A stretch of DNA of 14,735 nucleotides from Actinomycetota bacterium (GTDB lineage Bacteria; Actinomycetota; Actinomycetes; Nanopelagicales; Nanopelagicaceae): contig WLOR01000028.1 in the NCBI GenBank assembly GCA_009699165.1, forward strand, positions 1-14,735. The letters run 5' to 3'. Every line of letters starts with the position of its first letter. Positions within the stretch are counted from its first letter, which is position 1. The translations under genes were made by a program, and so were the position numbers. A model generated the notes under the pieces. It had not been told where the DNA came from. It searched no databases and was given only the letters and a program-made list of their open reading frames with translations. Shown here piece after piece: positions 6,810 through 14,103 of this stretch.

Positions 6810-8093
6810 GTGAAATTAACTGTCATTGGCGGTGGCTCAACATATACCCCAGAGTTAATTGATGGTGTGATAACAAGACACCATCGGCTCCCGATTACGC
6901 ATATTCATCTTGTTGATATCGAACCAACGAAACTTGAAATCATTGCGCGCTTTGCAATGCGGATGATTAAAGCGGCCAATGTAGATATCACCATAGAGTT
7001 TGGTACCGACTTGCATGCAGGTGTCCGCGGGGCAAGTTTTGTTGTCAGTCAGTTCCGAGTTGGTACCCAAGCCGCACGCCATCGTGACGAGCTGCTGGGC
7101 CGTAAATATGGATTAGTCGGACAAGAAACAGTCGGTGTCGGAGGGTTTGCAAAGGCACTTAGAACTATCCCCGTTGCCCTCAATGTTGCACGCACAATTG
7201 CGCAAGAGGCACCTGATGCAATTCTCCTCAACTTTACAAATCCGGCAGGACTCATCACGCAGTCTTTGATTCAAGAGGTTCCAGAGTTAACCATCATTGG
7301 ATTATGTAATGTGCCTTGGAATACACGAATCGAAATTGCAGAGGCTCTCGGTGTCGCATCAACATCTGTCACCTTTGACTACATCGGACTCAATCACTTG
7401 TCCTGGATTCGTGGCGTACACGTTGATGGAATCGACCGCAGCGCTGCAGCTATTCAAGCCTTTCGTGGGCTAACTATTGAGAAAGGTAAGCCTGGCGACT
7501 CCCCTGCCTGGACCCAGAGTTCGATAGATCTACTGCAAGCAATCCCTAACTATTACCTTTCGTACTATTACTCTGAAAAGGCTTGGATTGATTATCAAGC
7601 ACATAATCCAACTCGTGCTAGCGAAGTTATGAAAATTGAAGAGATTTTAATTGAGAAGTTCAAGGATCAAGCACTTGTGACTAAACCTGAAGAGCTCATG
7701 CAGCGTGGCGGTGCTTATTACTCTGACTCTGCCGCTGAATTAATGGCGGATATTCATAATGATGCCGGCACCATACATATTGTAAATACACTCAACAATG
7801 GTGCGGTTCCTGGTTTTCCAGATAGCGCAGTGATGGAGATTCCAGCAGTAATTACTGCTACAGGTGCTAAGTCAATAAAGACTACAGCTATGCGAAATGA
7901 CATAGATGCTCTCGTGCGCAGTGTTAAAGATTTTGAAATGCTAACAATTGATGCCGCAATCAATGGTGACGAAGATAGCGCCCTCCGTGCGCTAATTGCC
8001 AACCCTATAGGTCCAGATATTTCCGATGCCCGCGATTTATGGGCCGACCTGAGAAAAGAAAATGCTGGAATGATTGGTGCATTTAATGACTAA
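6810..8093 (+). CDS. Glycoside hydrolase family 4 (6-phospho-beta-glucosidase-like), NAD- and metal-dependent
   Basis: GH4 enzymes cleave glycosides by an oxidation-elimination route needing NAD and a divalent metal. The 427-aa protein starts at GTG 6810, immediately after the ROK stop. Seen: the dinucleotide site VIGGGSTYTPELI (5-17), the family signature GQETVGVGGFAKALRTIPV (104-122), FTNPAGL (142-148), metal-ligand candidates Cys166 in GLCNVPWN and His196 in LNHLSW, and the tyrosine-rich NYYLSYYY (247-254) that holds the catalytic base region in 6-phospho-beta-glucosidases. The E. coli relative ChbF acts on phosphorylated chitobiose. Here uptake is by an ABC importer, so the substrate would be phosphorylated only if the neighbouring kinase acts first; an unphosphorylated glycoside is equally possible. 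Family membership is firm; substrate is open. Confidence 0.92.
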   Translation: MKLTVIGGGSTYTPELIDGVITRHHRLPITHIHLVDIEPTKLEIIARFAMRMIKAANVDITIEFGTDLHAGVRGASFVVSQFRVGTQAARHRDELLGRKYGLVGQETVGVGGFAKALRTIPVALNVARTIAQEAPDAILLNFTNPAGLITQSLIQEVPELTIIGLCNVPWNTRIEIAEALGVASTSVTFDYIGLNHLSWIRGVHVDGIDRSAAAIQAFRGLTIEKGKPGDSPAWTQSSIDLLQAIPNYYLSYYYSEKAWIDYQAHNPTRASEVMKIEEILIEKFKDQALVTKPEELMQRGGAYYSDSAAELMADIHNDAGTIHIVNTLNNGAVPGFPDSAVMEIPAVITATGAKSIKTTAMRNDIDALVRSVKDFEMLTIDAAINGDEDSALRALIANPIGPDISDARDLWADLRKENAGMIGAFND

Positions 8094-9057
8094 AGCAATT
8101 CTTGGCATTGACGGTGGCGGAACAAAGACACATGCGGTGCTATCTGACCTCGAAGGAAATATATTATCAACAGCTGCAAATGGTGCTGCCAACTGGGAGC
8201 GAATTGGAATTAGTGCAGTTGGGACGAGTTTAGAAGAGTTAGTATCGAGTGCTTTATCAACTGCCAAAATCTCACGCGACGATATTGTCGCGACAACCTT
8301 TGCACTTGCTGGAATAGATTGGCCCGAAGATAAAGAGCTCTTTCAACCAATCCTTAGCAGTCTTGGCCTGTTAGGAAAAACCAACTTGGTCAATGACTCC
8401 ATCGCTGCACTCTTTGCAGGAGCACCCGATGGCCTCGGGTGTGTATCAATCGCCGGTACAGGAGGCAAGACAGCTGGAAGCGACGGTGAAACTACCCTTG
8501 AAACAATGGGTATGGAGCTCGGAGAAGGTGGTGGCGCGGGCCAACTCGTGAATTTAGCTCTTGATTCAATCGCTAGAACTCATCACGGGACCGCAGATAG
8601 CACAGCCCTTTATATAGAGCTTCCTAAAGCCGCCGGCTTTAACAATCCAGAGGAGTTTTTCACTGCAGTGGCTCGCGAACGAGTGCGCCTTGATGAAAGT
8701 ATTGCTCCGCTGATTTTTAAATTAGCAAATAGTGGTGATCTAGCCGCGATTGCAGTTGTTACTACCGTTGCAACACAACATGCACTCGATGTTTACGGTA
8801 TCGCCTCTCAGCTCAATTTCATTGGCAAGGAAATCAAAGTTGTACGCGCTGGCGGACTTCACACTGCTGGCTGCTCTGTTTTTGATGCGACATTTGAATC
8901 CGAAGTTAAACGATTAATCAACAGTGCGCAGATTAATGTATTGGAAGTTGCTCCTGTGTTTGGAGCAGTAATTCACTGTGCTCATCAATATTTTGACGTT
9001 TTTTCAACAGAGTTTGCAAGTAATTTACTAAACGCAGCCAGAAAGGTTGAGCTCTAA
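8086..9057 (+). CDS. BadF/BadG-type N-acetylglucosamine kinase
   Basis: Probably phosphorylates GlcNAc (or a GlcNAc glycoside) at O6 with ATP in the cytosol. Seen: the phosphate-1 loop GIDGGGTKTHAVL (7-19), phosphate-2 region VNDSIAALFAG (102-112), adenosine-region SIAGTGG (121-127), and LGEGGGAGQL (145-154) where relatives usually read LGDEGSG. ATG 8086 gives MTKAILGIDGGG, the normal family N-terminus, and overlaps the GH4 stop by 8 nt; the frame is open upstream to a TTG at 8074, but no better ribosome site supports it. 323 aa is typical. Eukaryotic GlcNAc kinases and bacterial glucosamine kinases share this fold, so specificity for GlcN or another hexosamine cannot be excluded; the GH84 gene next door supports GlcNAc. 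Confidence 0.87.
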   Translation: MTKAILGIDGGGTKTHAVLSDLEGNILSTAANGAANWERIGISAVGTSLEELVSSALSTAKISRDDIVATTFALAGIDWPEDKELFQPILSSLGLLGKTNLVNDSIAALFAGAPDGLGCVSIAGTGGKTAGSDGETTLETMGMELGEGGGAGQLVNLALDSIARTHHGTADSTALYIELPKAAGFNNPEEFFTAVARERVRLDESIAPLIFKLANSGDLAAIAVVTTVATQHALDVYGIASQLNFIGKEIKVVRAGGLHTAGCSVFDATFESEVKRLINSAQINVLEVAPVFGAVIHCAHQYFDVFSTEFASNLLNAARKVEL

Positions 9058-10682
9058 TGGGTGTTAAGTTAATCGGTGGTTCGCAACTACAGCATGAAAT
9101 CTGTGATGCTTTTTGGACTAACCATCCTTCGGCTAACCTAGATATAGAGATAACAGCCATCAAAGCTGCTCCCATAAAATCTGAGGGCTTTACGCTTTCA
9201 GCCTCACTATCTGGCTCTACTGTCTCTGCGCGAATTGGAACCGCACGCGAGAGCTCGATCCGATATGCACTTAATGCACTAAGTCGCTGGATTCAATCTG
9301 GAGAAACATCTATTGAGTTAGATGAAGGCCCTGACTTTCCTATTAGAGGTGTCGTAGAAGGCTTTTATGGCAAGGCGTGGAGCCATGAGCAACGTCTACG
9401 CGGGTTAGCCTTATTTGGCGATTACAACATGAACACATATTTCTTGGCACCAAAAGATGTGCCGTGGCAACGCTTCAATTGGCGTGCACCATTTAACTCT
9501 GAGTTTCTTGAGCTCACAAGTGAATTGATTCAGATGGGACGCATTAACGCCGTAGATATAGCCGTGTGCGTCTCCCCTGGATTATCAGTTAAATACAGCG
9601 ACCAGGACGATGTAATGGCTGTCGTTGTGCGATACAAACAGCTCTTTGATCTTGGTGCAAGGCACTTCGGTCTGTTGTGGGATGACATCGCCTGGGAGTT
9701 ATCACATGAAGAAGATATTGCACAGTACGTTTCAACTGCAGCCGCTCACGCCGATTTCACAAATCGCGTTTGGGCCGAACTCGTAAAACTGGATCCTCAT
9801 CTAGTTTTAACTGTCTGCCCAATGCATTACGCCGGTCGCGGGAATGAGCCTTATCTTCATGAGTTAGGCAGAACGCTACAAGCAAGAATAAATCTCATGT
9901 GGACTGGTCGAACAATCTGCTCTGAATACCTAGATATAAGTGATGCCGTTATTTTTGAGCGAACAACTCTTCGGCCTCCACTGTATTGGGATAACTTTCC
10001 GGTTAATGACGGTGGATTACAGAAAAACCTCTACATTGGTCCGGTACGTGGGCGTGAAGTTGGTCTGCACAAATACTCTGCGGGACTTGTTTCAAATCCT
10101 ATGTTGCAGTTTGAAATGACACAGTTTGCGCTCTTCACAATCGGAGATTATCTTTGGAACACTGCAAATTATGATCCAGATAAATCCTGGGAAAACTCAC
10201 TTGTTCATTTAGTTCAAGATTTAGCAGATCGTTTGGCTCTTCGTGCGTTCATGCGAACATCTATGGGCACCGTTGTTGGTGGAGATCCAGCGCCAGATCT
10301 GCGCGCAGTGTTTAGAAAAGGTGTAACCGCTTGGCGCTTAGGTGACCTCAATGCGGCGGGAGAAATTTTTATTTCTGCCGGCAGTGAGATGGTAATTAAT
10401 CACTCTTATCTGCAACGTCCTGATTTTTCAAAACCTAAAATGATTGCTGAGATTTCACAGTGGCTAGAAAAATACCTGATTGGCGCACAGGTACTCATAG
10501 AGCTCGGAGAGATTCTTAAAAAATGTGGCTTTAATACCGAAAGAGGCTGCATCACAGGAACCGCTGCACAGGTCGCTGAGTTAGCCGCTCTCTCTGAACG
10601 TCTTCAAGCACACCGCAAGAATCTATTTGGCGATCAGATTGAAGGCCCACTTAACGAGCTAATGGCCGAGCTAGGGAGTTAA
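9057..10682 (+). CDS. GH84-type beta-N-acetylglucosaminidase (O-GlcNAcase-like), cytosolic
   Basis: Retaining hexosaminidase that releases GlcNAc by substrate-assisted catalysis, 541 aa. Seen: an N-terminal GH20b-like domain (about 1-90), then the catalytic barrel beginning PIRGVVEGFYGKAWS (95-109), the neighbouring catalytic aspartates in LLWDDI (Asp209-Asp210), CPMHYAG with Tyr258, NLMWTG (279-284), PPLYWDNFPVND (307-318) and SNPMLQFE (346-353), all matching the O-GlcNAcase/NagJ pattern; a helical C-terminal region follows (about 380-541). There is no signal peptide, whereas many characterised bacterial GH84 enzymes are exported. Its ATG overlaps the kinase stop (TAATG). Together with the importer and kinase this points to hydrolysis of imported GlcNAc-glycosides inside the cell. 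Confidence 0.92.
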   Translation: MGVKLIGGSQLQHEICDAFWTNHPSANLDIEITAIKAAPIKSEGFTLSASLSGSTVSARIGTARESSIRYALNALSRWIQSGETSIELDEGPDFPIRGVVEGFYGKAWSHEQRLRGLALFGDYNMNTYFLAPKDVPWQRFNWRAPFNSEFLELTSELIQMGRINAVDIAVCVSPGLSVKYSDQDDVMAVVVRYKQLFDLGARHFGLLWDDIAWELSHEEDIAQYVSTAAAHADFTNRVWAELVKLDPHLVLTVCPMHYAGRGNEPYLHELGRTLQARINLMWTGRTICSEYLDISDAVIFERTTLRPPLYWDNFPVNDGGLQKNLYIGPVRGREVGLHKYSAGLVSNPMLQFEMTQFALFTIGDYLWNTANYDPDKSWENSLVHLVQDLADRLALRAFMRTSMGTVVGGDPAPDLRAVFRKGVTAWRLGDLNAAGEIFISAGSEMVINHSYLQRPDFSKPKMIAEISQWLEKYLIGAQVLIELGEILKKCGFNTERGCITGTAAQVAELAALSERLQAHRKNLFGDQIEGPLNELMAELGS

Positions 10683-10683
10683 A

Positions 10684-11277
10684 ATGTCGAGTATCAACCT
10701 ATTTATTGGCGATAGCGTCACAGACTGTGGACGTGAGATCGAACCCCCTTATGGCGATGGATATGTGCGAGAGATTGCGCGCTCTGGCCTCCTTGGCGGA
10801 CAGATTATTAACGTAGGCACAAGTGGCCATCGGCTAATTGATTTGGAAAACCGATGGCAGGCCGATGTACTAGATCACAAGCCAGAGCTTGTATCGATAG
10901 CAATTGGCATCAACGATACATGGCGCCGATACGATGATAACGATGAGACAACTGCGCAGGATTTTCGCGATAGATACCATCGACTTTTAACTCAAACTAA
11001 GAGCGTACTCAACCCTCAATTTGTACTGTGTGAGCCATTTCTATTGGCAGTTCAAGAAGAGATGCATACCTGGCGCGAAGATTTAAATCCCAAAATCCAA
11101 ATTGTGCATGAGATGGCCAAGGAGTTTTCTGCAATCCTCGTACCCTTTGATCAACATTTCAATACCTTAGCTACAAAGATGCCAATGAGTGAGCTTGCTG
11201 AGGATGGAATCCATCCAACGGTATTTGGTCATCAAGAGATGGCGAAGTTGTGGCTATCTAGCATCACTTCAGCGTAA
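10684..11277 (+). CDS. SGNH/GDSL-family hydrolase, cytosolic; possible sugar de-esterase or deacetylase
   Basis: 197 aa single-domain hydrolase with all four SGNH blocks: FIGDSV with nucleophile Ser11, NVGTSGHR (43-50) with the oxyanion glycine, GIND (75-78) with the oxyanion Asn, and DGIHPT (174-179) with the catalytic Asp174 and His177. There is no signal peptide, so it acts in the cytosol. GGGAG lies 5 nt before ATG 10684, the best ribosome site among the internal operon genes. As the last gene of an amino-sugar operon it may remove O-acyl (or, less likely, N-acetyl) groups from imported sugar; this is inference, since SGNH enzymes act on many esters. Its 3' end overlaps the convergent RNase H gene by 9 bp. 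Confidence 0.87.
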   Translation: MSSINLFIGDSVTDCGREIEPPYGDGYVREIARSGLLGGQIINVGTSGHRLIDLENRWQADVLDHKPELVSIAIGINDTWRRYDDNDETTAQDFRDRYHRLLTQTKSVLNPQFVLCEPFLLAVQEEMHTWREDLNPKIQIVHEMAKEFSAILVPFDQHFNTLATKMPMSELAEDGIHPTVFGHQEMAKLWLSSITSA

Positions 11278-12351
11278 GTGAGCCTGTTCATTTAAACCTC
11301 GAAGTGCTCGCAGGCCATCACTTGGCCAGATCGAGAGTGTTGTAATTGAGCAAGGCGAAATATCGATGTGAAAAATAGAGTCAGATGGTCCCCCTATTGC
11401 TAACATCGCCGCAGTCTTAATAGTTCCATTGTGGCTTACAACTACTACGCGTTGGTCTGGATACATCGCAACAATTTGTTCAAGCGCTTCATCGATTCGA
11501 ACCGCAACGGAGTTGTATGACTCACCTTGTGGGGGCGCAAAACCAGTCGAGCAAATCCATGCATGATAATCAGCGGGATATCTCTCCATCACCTCATCGA
11601 TAGACATACCGTCCCATATACCAAAAGAACACTCAAGCCACGACTCGTCGTAGTTGACGGGCAACCCTGTTGCTCGAGAAATCGCTTCTGCTGTCTGCTT
11701 AGTTCGATTCAAGGGCGAGGCGATAATGACATCAGGTTTAAGCTCGGCAACAGCTTTGGCTACAAGCTCGGCTTGAGCTAAGCCTTGCTCAGTTAGCTCA
11801 GGGTTTAGCGGTCCATCGCCAGAAAACTTCTTCAGTGGTGTAAGCGGGGTTTCGCCATGGCGAATCAGAAAAATAGTTGTCGAACTCTCCTTCGATAATA
11901 ATCTCTGCGTCAAATAATTTTTCTGGATGGCGATAATCTCTCCACCGCCTGACTTTTGATCGAGTGCTTTATTTGCTAATCGATCGGCATGCGAGTTTTC
12001 ATCCCGCGGAATCCATGTATATGTAACAAGTGCTGGTGAATGTGCCGCTCGTGCATCTTGGGCCAAAGAACGCATGTCTGCATGTTTAATCTGCCAGCGC
12101 CCAGACATCTGTTCGACCACTAGCTTGCTATCCATTTTGACATCAATCGTTGCTGTTGGGTCAATTGCATTAATCGCAGTAAGACCTGCAATCAGGCCAC
12201 TGTATTCGGCCACGTTATTTGTTGCGATTCCAATAAAATCATAGAGCTCAGCGATTATTGTGCCGTTTTCAGTAATAACCGTTCCATAGCCAGCGGGGCC
12301 AGGGTTACCTCGCGAACCACCATCTGCAGTTAGTAAAAAGTGACGCGCCAT
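11269..12351 (-). CDS. Bifunctional RNase HI / histidine phosphatase (CobC-like) fusion
   Basis: The N-terminal domain removes RNA from RNA-DNA hybrids; the C-terminal domain is a phosphoglycerate-mutase-like phosphatase. 360 aa. Seen in 1-135: RNase HI carboxylates Asp10 (TADGGSRGNPGPAG), Glu49 (NNVAEY), Asp74 (KMDSK) and Asp123 (SHADRLAN). Seen in 158-345: LIRHGET with His165, SPLNRTKQTA (212-221), WLECSFGIWDG (238-248) and VVSHNGT with His307, so both active sites look complete. The fusion is a known actinobacterial arrangement (M. tuberculosis Rv2228c, with RNase H and alpha-ribazole/acid phosphatase activity reported). GGAG lies 8 nt before ATG 12351. It starts 3 nt after the stop of the zinc-ribbon gene, an operon arrangement also seen in mycobacteria. 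The phosphatase substrate here is not known. Confidence 0.95.
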   Translation of the reverse strand: MARHFLLTADGGSRGNPGPAGYGTVITENGTIIAELYDFIGIATNNVAEYSGLIAGLTAINAIDPTATIDVKMDSKLVVEQMSGRWQIKHADMRSLAQDARAAHSPALVTYTWIPRDENSHADRLANKALDQKSGGGEIIAIQKNYLTQRLLSKESSTTIFLIRHGETPLTPLKKFSGDGPLNPELTEQGLAQAELVAKAVAELKPDVIIASPLNRTKQTAEAISRATGLPVNYDESWLECSFGIWDGMSIDEVMERYPADYHAWICSTGFAPPQGESYNSVAVRIDEALEQIVAMYPDQRVVVVSHNGTIKTAAMLAIGGPSDSIFHIDISPCSITTLSIWPSDGLRALRGLNEQAHLR

Positions 12352-12354
12352 TTA

Positions 12355-13083
12355 TTAAACTCCGCGCACCAAAATGCACCTGCACTCTTCGCACCGTACA
12401 ACTTCATCTTCGGCTAAATCTGACATCCGCTTAAGTTCAATTGCATTGATTGATAGGTGGCAGCCATTACAAGACCCAGCAATTAATGCAGCCGCACCTG
12501 TTCCGTTATTTGTAGAGCGTATTTTTTCATACAGGGCTAGAAATTCAGGTGATATTGACGAGACAGTCTGATTACGTTCGCGAGATATTGATTCAAGTTC
12601 GTTATTGAAACCAGCGAGCGCATTCTCTTTGCGAATCTCCAGGTCGGCGATTTCGGCTGCGTAAGATGCCTCAAGCTCGCTAAGTTCGGTGATGCGCGAA
12701 TTAATCTCATCAATACGCATCATCACTTCAAGTTCAACTTCTTCAAGCTCGGCTCTACGAATACCCAGAGTTCCAACTTCATGTTGAAGTTGCTCTAACT
12801 CCTTCGGTGTTGCAGATCCACTATTGAGTCGCGTTTCATCGCGGGTGATTCGAGAAAGAATCTGCTCAACATCGGCTTCGGCACGCAATAACTCACGTTT
12901 GACATCACTGAGTTCGGTCTGCGCAGCGATACGCAGGTCACGCGTGTTATTGGATTTTGTTGTAGCTGTTGCTAAAAGAGCGTGCTCTGCAAGTGTGTTG
13001 GACTTGTGATTGAGGGCAGTAGTTCTTTGGTCAAAACTGGCGATATCTAATATCTGCCGCTGATCACTTGGACTGGCCTTCAT
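12355..13083 (-). CDS. Coiled-coil protein with C4-type zinc ribbon (CT398/Rv2229c-like)
   Basis: 242 aa. From about residue 10 to 170 the sequence is long heptad-rich helix (for example ELEEVELEVMMRIDEINSRI), expected to form an antiparallel coiled coil. The C-terminal 45 residues form a zinc ribbon: CNGC (Cys205, Cys208) and CEEC (Cys231, Cys234), plus Cys236. The GTG at 13098 also opens this frame, but ATG 13083 has AAGGAG with 6-nt spacing and is the better start. Relatives (CT398 of Chlamydia, HP0958/FlgZ of Helicobacter, Rv2229c) bind proteins or RNA; the role in actinobacteria is not established. It sits 22 nt after the tRNA-Val gene and 3 nt before the RNase H gene, probably on one transcript. 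Confidence 0.9.
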   Translation of the reverse strand: MKASPSDQRQILDIASFDQRTTALNHKSNTLAEHALLATATTKSNNTRDLRIAAQTELSDVKRELLRAEADVEQILSRITRDETRLNSGSATPKELEQLQHEVGTLGIRRAELEEVELEVMMRIDEINSRITELSELEASYAAEIADLEIRKENALAGFNNELESISRERNQTVSSISPEFLALYEKIRSTNNGTGAAALIAGSCNGCHLSINAIELKRMSDLAEDEVVRCEECRCILVRGV

Positions 13084-13105
13084 GATCAACTCCTTCACAT
13101 ACTTC

Positions 13106-13180
13106 TGGTGGGCGCTGAGGGTTTCGAACCCCCGACATTCTCGGTGTAAACGAGACGCTCTACCACTGAGCTAAGCACCC
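13106..13180 (-). tRNA. tRNA-Val, anticodon UAC
   Basis: Read on the minus strand, the acceptor GGGTGCT pairs with AGCGCCC (one T-G pair), the D arm is GCTC-AGTGGTA-GAGC, the anticodon arm is TCTCG-TTTACAC-CGAGA with anticodon TAC, the variable loop is ATGTC, and the T arm is GGGGG-TTCGAAA-CCCTC (one wobble). The discriminator is A and CCA is encoded (13108-13106). TAC reads valine GUA and, by wobble, other GUN codons. It lies between the peroxiredoxin and zinc-ribbon genes on the same strand. Confidence 0.97.
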
Positions 13181-13205
13181 GCGTACTCGTAACGAGCACT
13201 GGGGA

Positions 13206-13235
13206 ATCTTACTTCAGGTGTGTTGAAAAGGTAAA
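13206..13235 (-). promoter_or_regulatory. Weak candidate promoter for tRNA-Val and the downstream genes
   Basis: On the minus strand, TTTACC (13235-13230) and TAAGAT (13211-13206) are 18 bp apart, and the -10 ends 25 nt before the tRNA. TAAGAT matches 4 of 6 consensus bases, TTTACC 4 of 6. The tRNA could instead be read through from the peroxiredoxin gene, since no terminator is seen between them. Confidence 0.3.
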
Positions 13236-13241
13236 TCGCCC

Positions 13242-13700
13242 TTAGAGAGCCGCGATCGCAGCCTTGTAATCTTCGATATTGCGTGCATCTCCAAGTCCGT
13301 TGACGACCTGCCAGCGCAGAATTCCCTCTTTGTCGATGATAAAGGTTCCACGAGTCGCGCAGCCACGTGCTTCATCAAAGACACCGTATGCCTTTGATAC
13401 TGCGCCATGGGGCCAAAAATCTGTAAGCACTGGAAAGGCGTACTTCTCTTGATCGGCAAATGCACGTTGTGCATACATTGGGTCACAAGAGATCGCCAAC
13501 AACTCAACATCGTCATTGGCAAAGGCTGAAAGATCATCACGCAAAGCGCAAAGTTCACCGGTGCATATTCCAGAGAAAGCAAATGGATAAAAAAGTAGAA
13601 CTACATTTTTATCACCTTTAAAAGATGCGAGTGAAACTTTCTCACCGTGTTGGTTATTTACTTCGAAATCTGGTGCGGCTTGGCCAATTGTTAATGTCAT
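13242..13700 (-). CDS. ahpE: AhpE-type peroxiredoxin
   Basis: Reduces hydrogen peroxide and organic hydroperoxides in the cytosol with a reactive cysteine. 152 aa, as in M. tuberculosis AhpE. Seen: PDFEVNNQHGEKVSL (10-24), the active site PFAFSGICTGEL (39-50) with peroxidatic Cys46 and Ser for the usual Thr, and FPVLTDFWPHGAVSKAYGVF (89-108), the stretch most characteristic of AhpE. Unlike the one-Cys M. tuberculosis enzyme, Cys51 follows the peroxidatic Cys by five residues, as in Bcp-type two-Cys peroxiredoxins; Cys72 and Cys114 are also present. The ribosome site before ATG 13700 is weak (GGTAG). It starts 10 nt after the DUF3052 gene, the same pairing as Rv2239c-Rv2238c. Confidence 0.93.
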   Translation of the reverse strand: MTLTIGQAAPDFEVNNQHGEKVSLASFKGDKNVVLLFYPFAFSGICTGELCALRDDLSAFANDDVELLAISCDPMYAQRAFADQEKYAFPVLTDFWPHGAVSKAYGVFDEARGCATRGTFIIDKEGILRWQVVNGLGDARNIEDYKAAIAAL

Positions 13701-13710
13701 AGCGATAAAT

Positions 13711-14103
13711 CTACCGTTTGCTAGCCTTACGTGCCACTAGACGAGTTGCAGTCCAATCAGATGCGACAGAGATAGTAGAAGTTTGGCTAAGTCCGGCAGT
13801 TGGTGCAGCATCTTGAATATCACTTGGTTCGACATGGCCATCGCGATTTACCTTTGGAGTTAAAACCCAGATTGCACCACTGGCAGATAAGTACGTTAAT
13901 GAGTCCATCAACTCATCGACTAAATCACCATCTCCATCTCGCCACCAGATAATGACAGCATCGACCACTTCTTGGGTGAGGCCATCTAAGAATTGCGTGC
14001 CCGTGATTGCCGATAATTCGTCTCGAAATTTGATATCACAGTCTTCGCGACGGCCGACCTCTAGTATCAGGTCGCCTTTCTTCATCCCCATTCTGGCTGG
14101 CAC
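13711..14103 (-). CDS. DUF3052 family protein, function unknown
   Basis: 130 aa, soluble, with no membrane segment or signal. The order and motifs match the actinobacterial DUF3052 family (Rv2239c-like): [13 protein letters not shown] (5-17), an acidic EDCD (20-23), [22 protein letters not shown] (46-67), IWVLTPK (78-84), [20 protein letters not shown] (89-108) and a basic tail KASKR. No enzyme motif is apparent. The GTG at 14103 is taken as start because the family has residues before the MGMKKG segment; ATG 14091 would remove only four residues and has no better ribosome site. It lies between divergent aceE and the peroxiredoxin gene, an order conserved with mycobacteria, but the reason for that linkage is not known. 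Confidence 0.88.
   Translation of the reverse strand: MPARMGMKKGDLILEVGRREDCDIKFRDELSAITGTQFLDGLTQEVVDAVIIWWRDGDGDLVDELMDSLTYLSASGAIWVLTPKVNRDGHVEPSDIQDAAPTAGLSQTSTISVASDWTATRLVARKASKR

Noticed and set aside
8074..8085. TTG or GTG start four or three codons before ATG of the kinase
   Set aside because: The family N-terminus begins directly before AILGIDGGG, and the upstream codons have no better ribosome site.
11269..12351. RNase H-phosphatase fusion as a novel gene fusion
   Set aside because: The same fusion is known in actinobacteria (Rv2228c type), so it is ordinary for the group.
13084..13098. GTG 13098 as start of the zinc-ribbon protein
   Set aside because: Its first codons are the AAGGAG ribosome site of ATG 13083, which fits much better.
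13181..13198. Short palindrome CTCGT-A-ACGAG in the tRNA leader
   Set aside because: Five-bp arms with a 1-nt centre are common by chance, and no second copy or clear role is seen.
13214..13582. Second open frame on the minus strand overlapping the peroxiredoxin gene
   Set aside because: It is out of frame with a clearly conserved AhpE sequence, runs past the peroxiredoxin stop into the tRNA leader, and matches no family I know.
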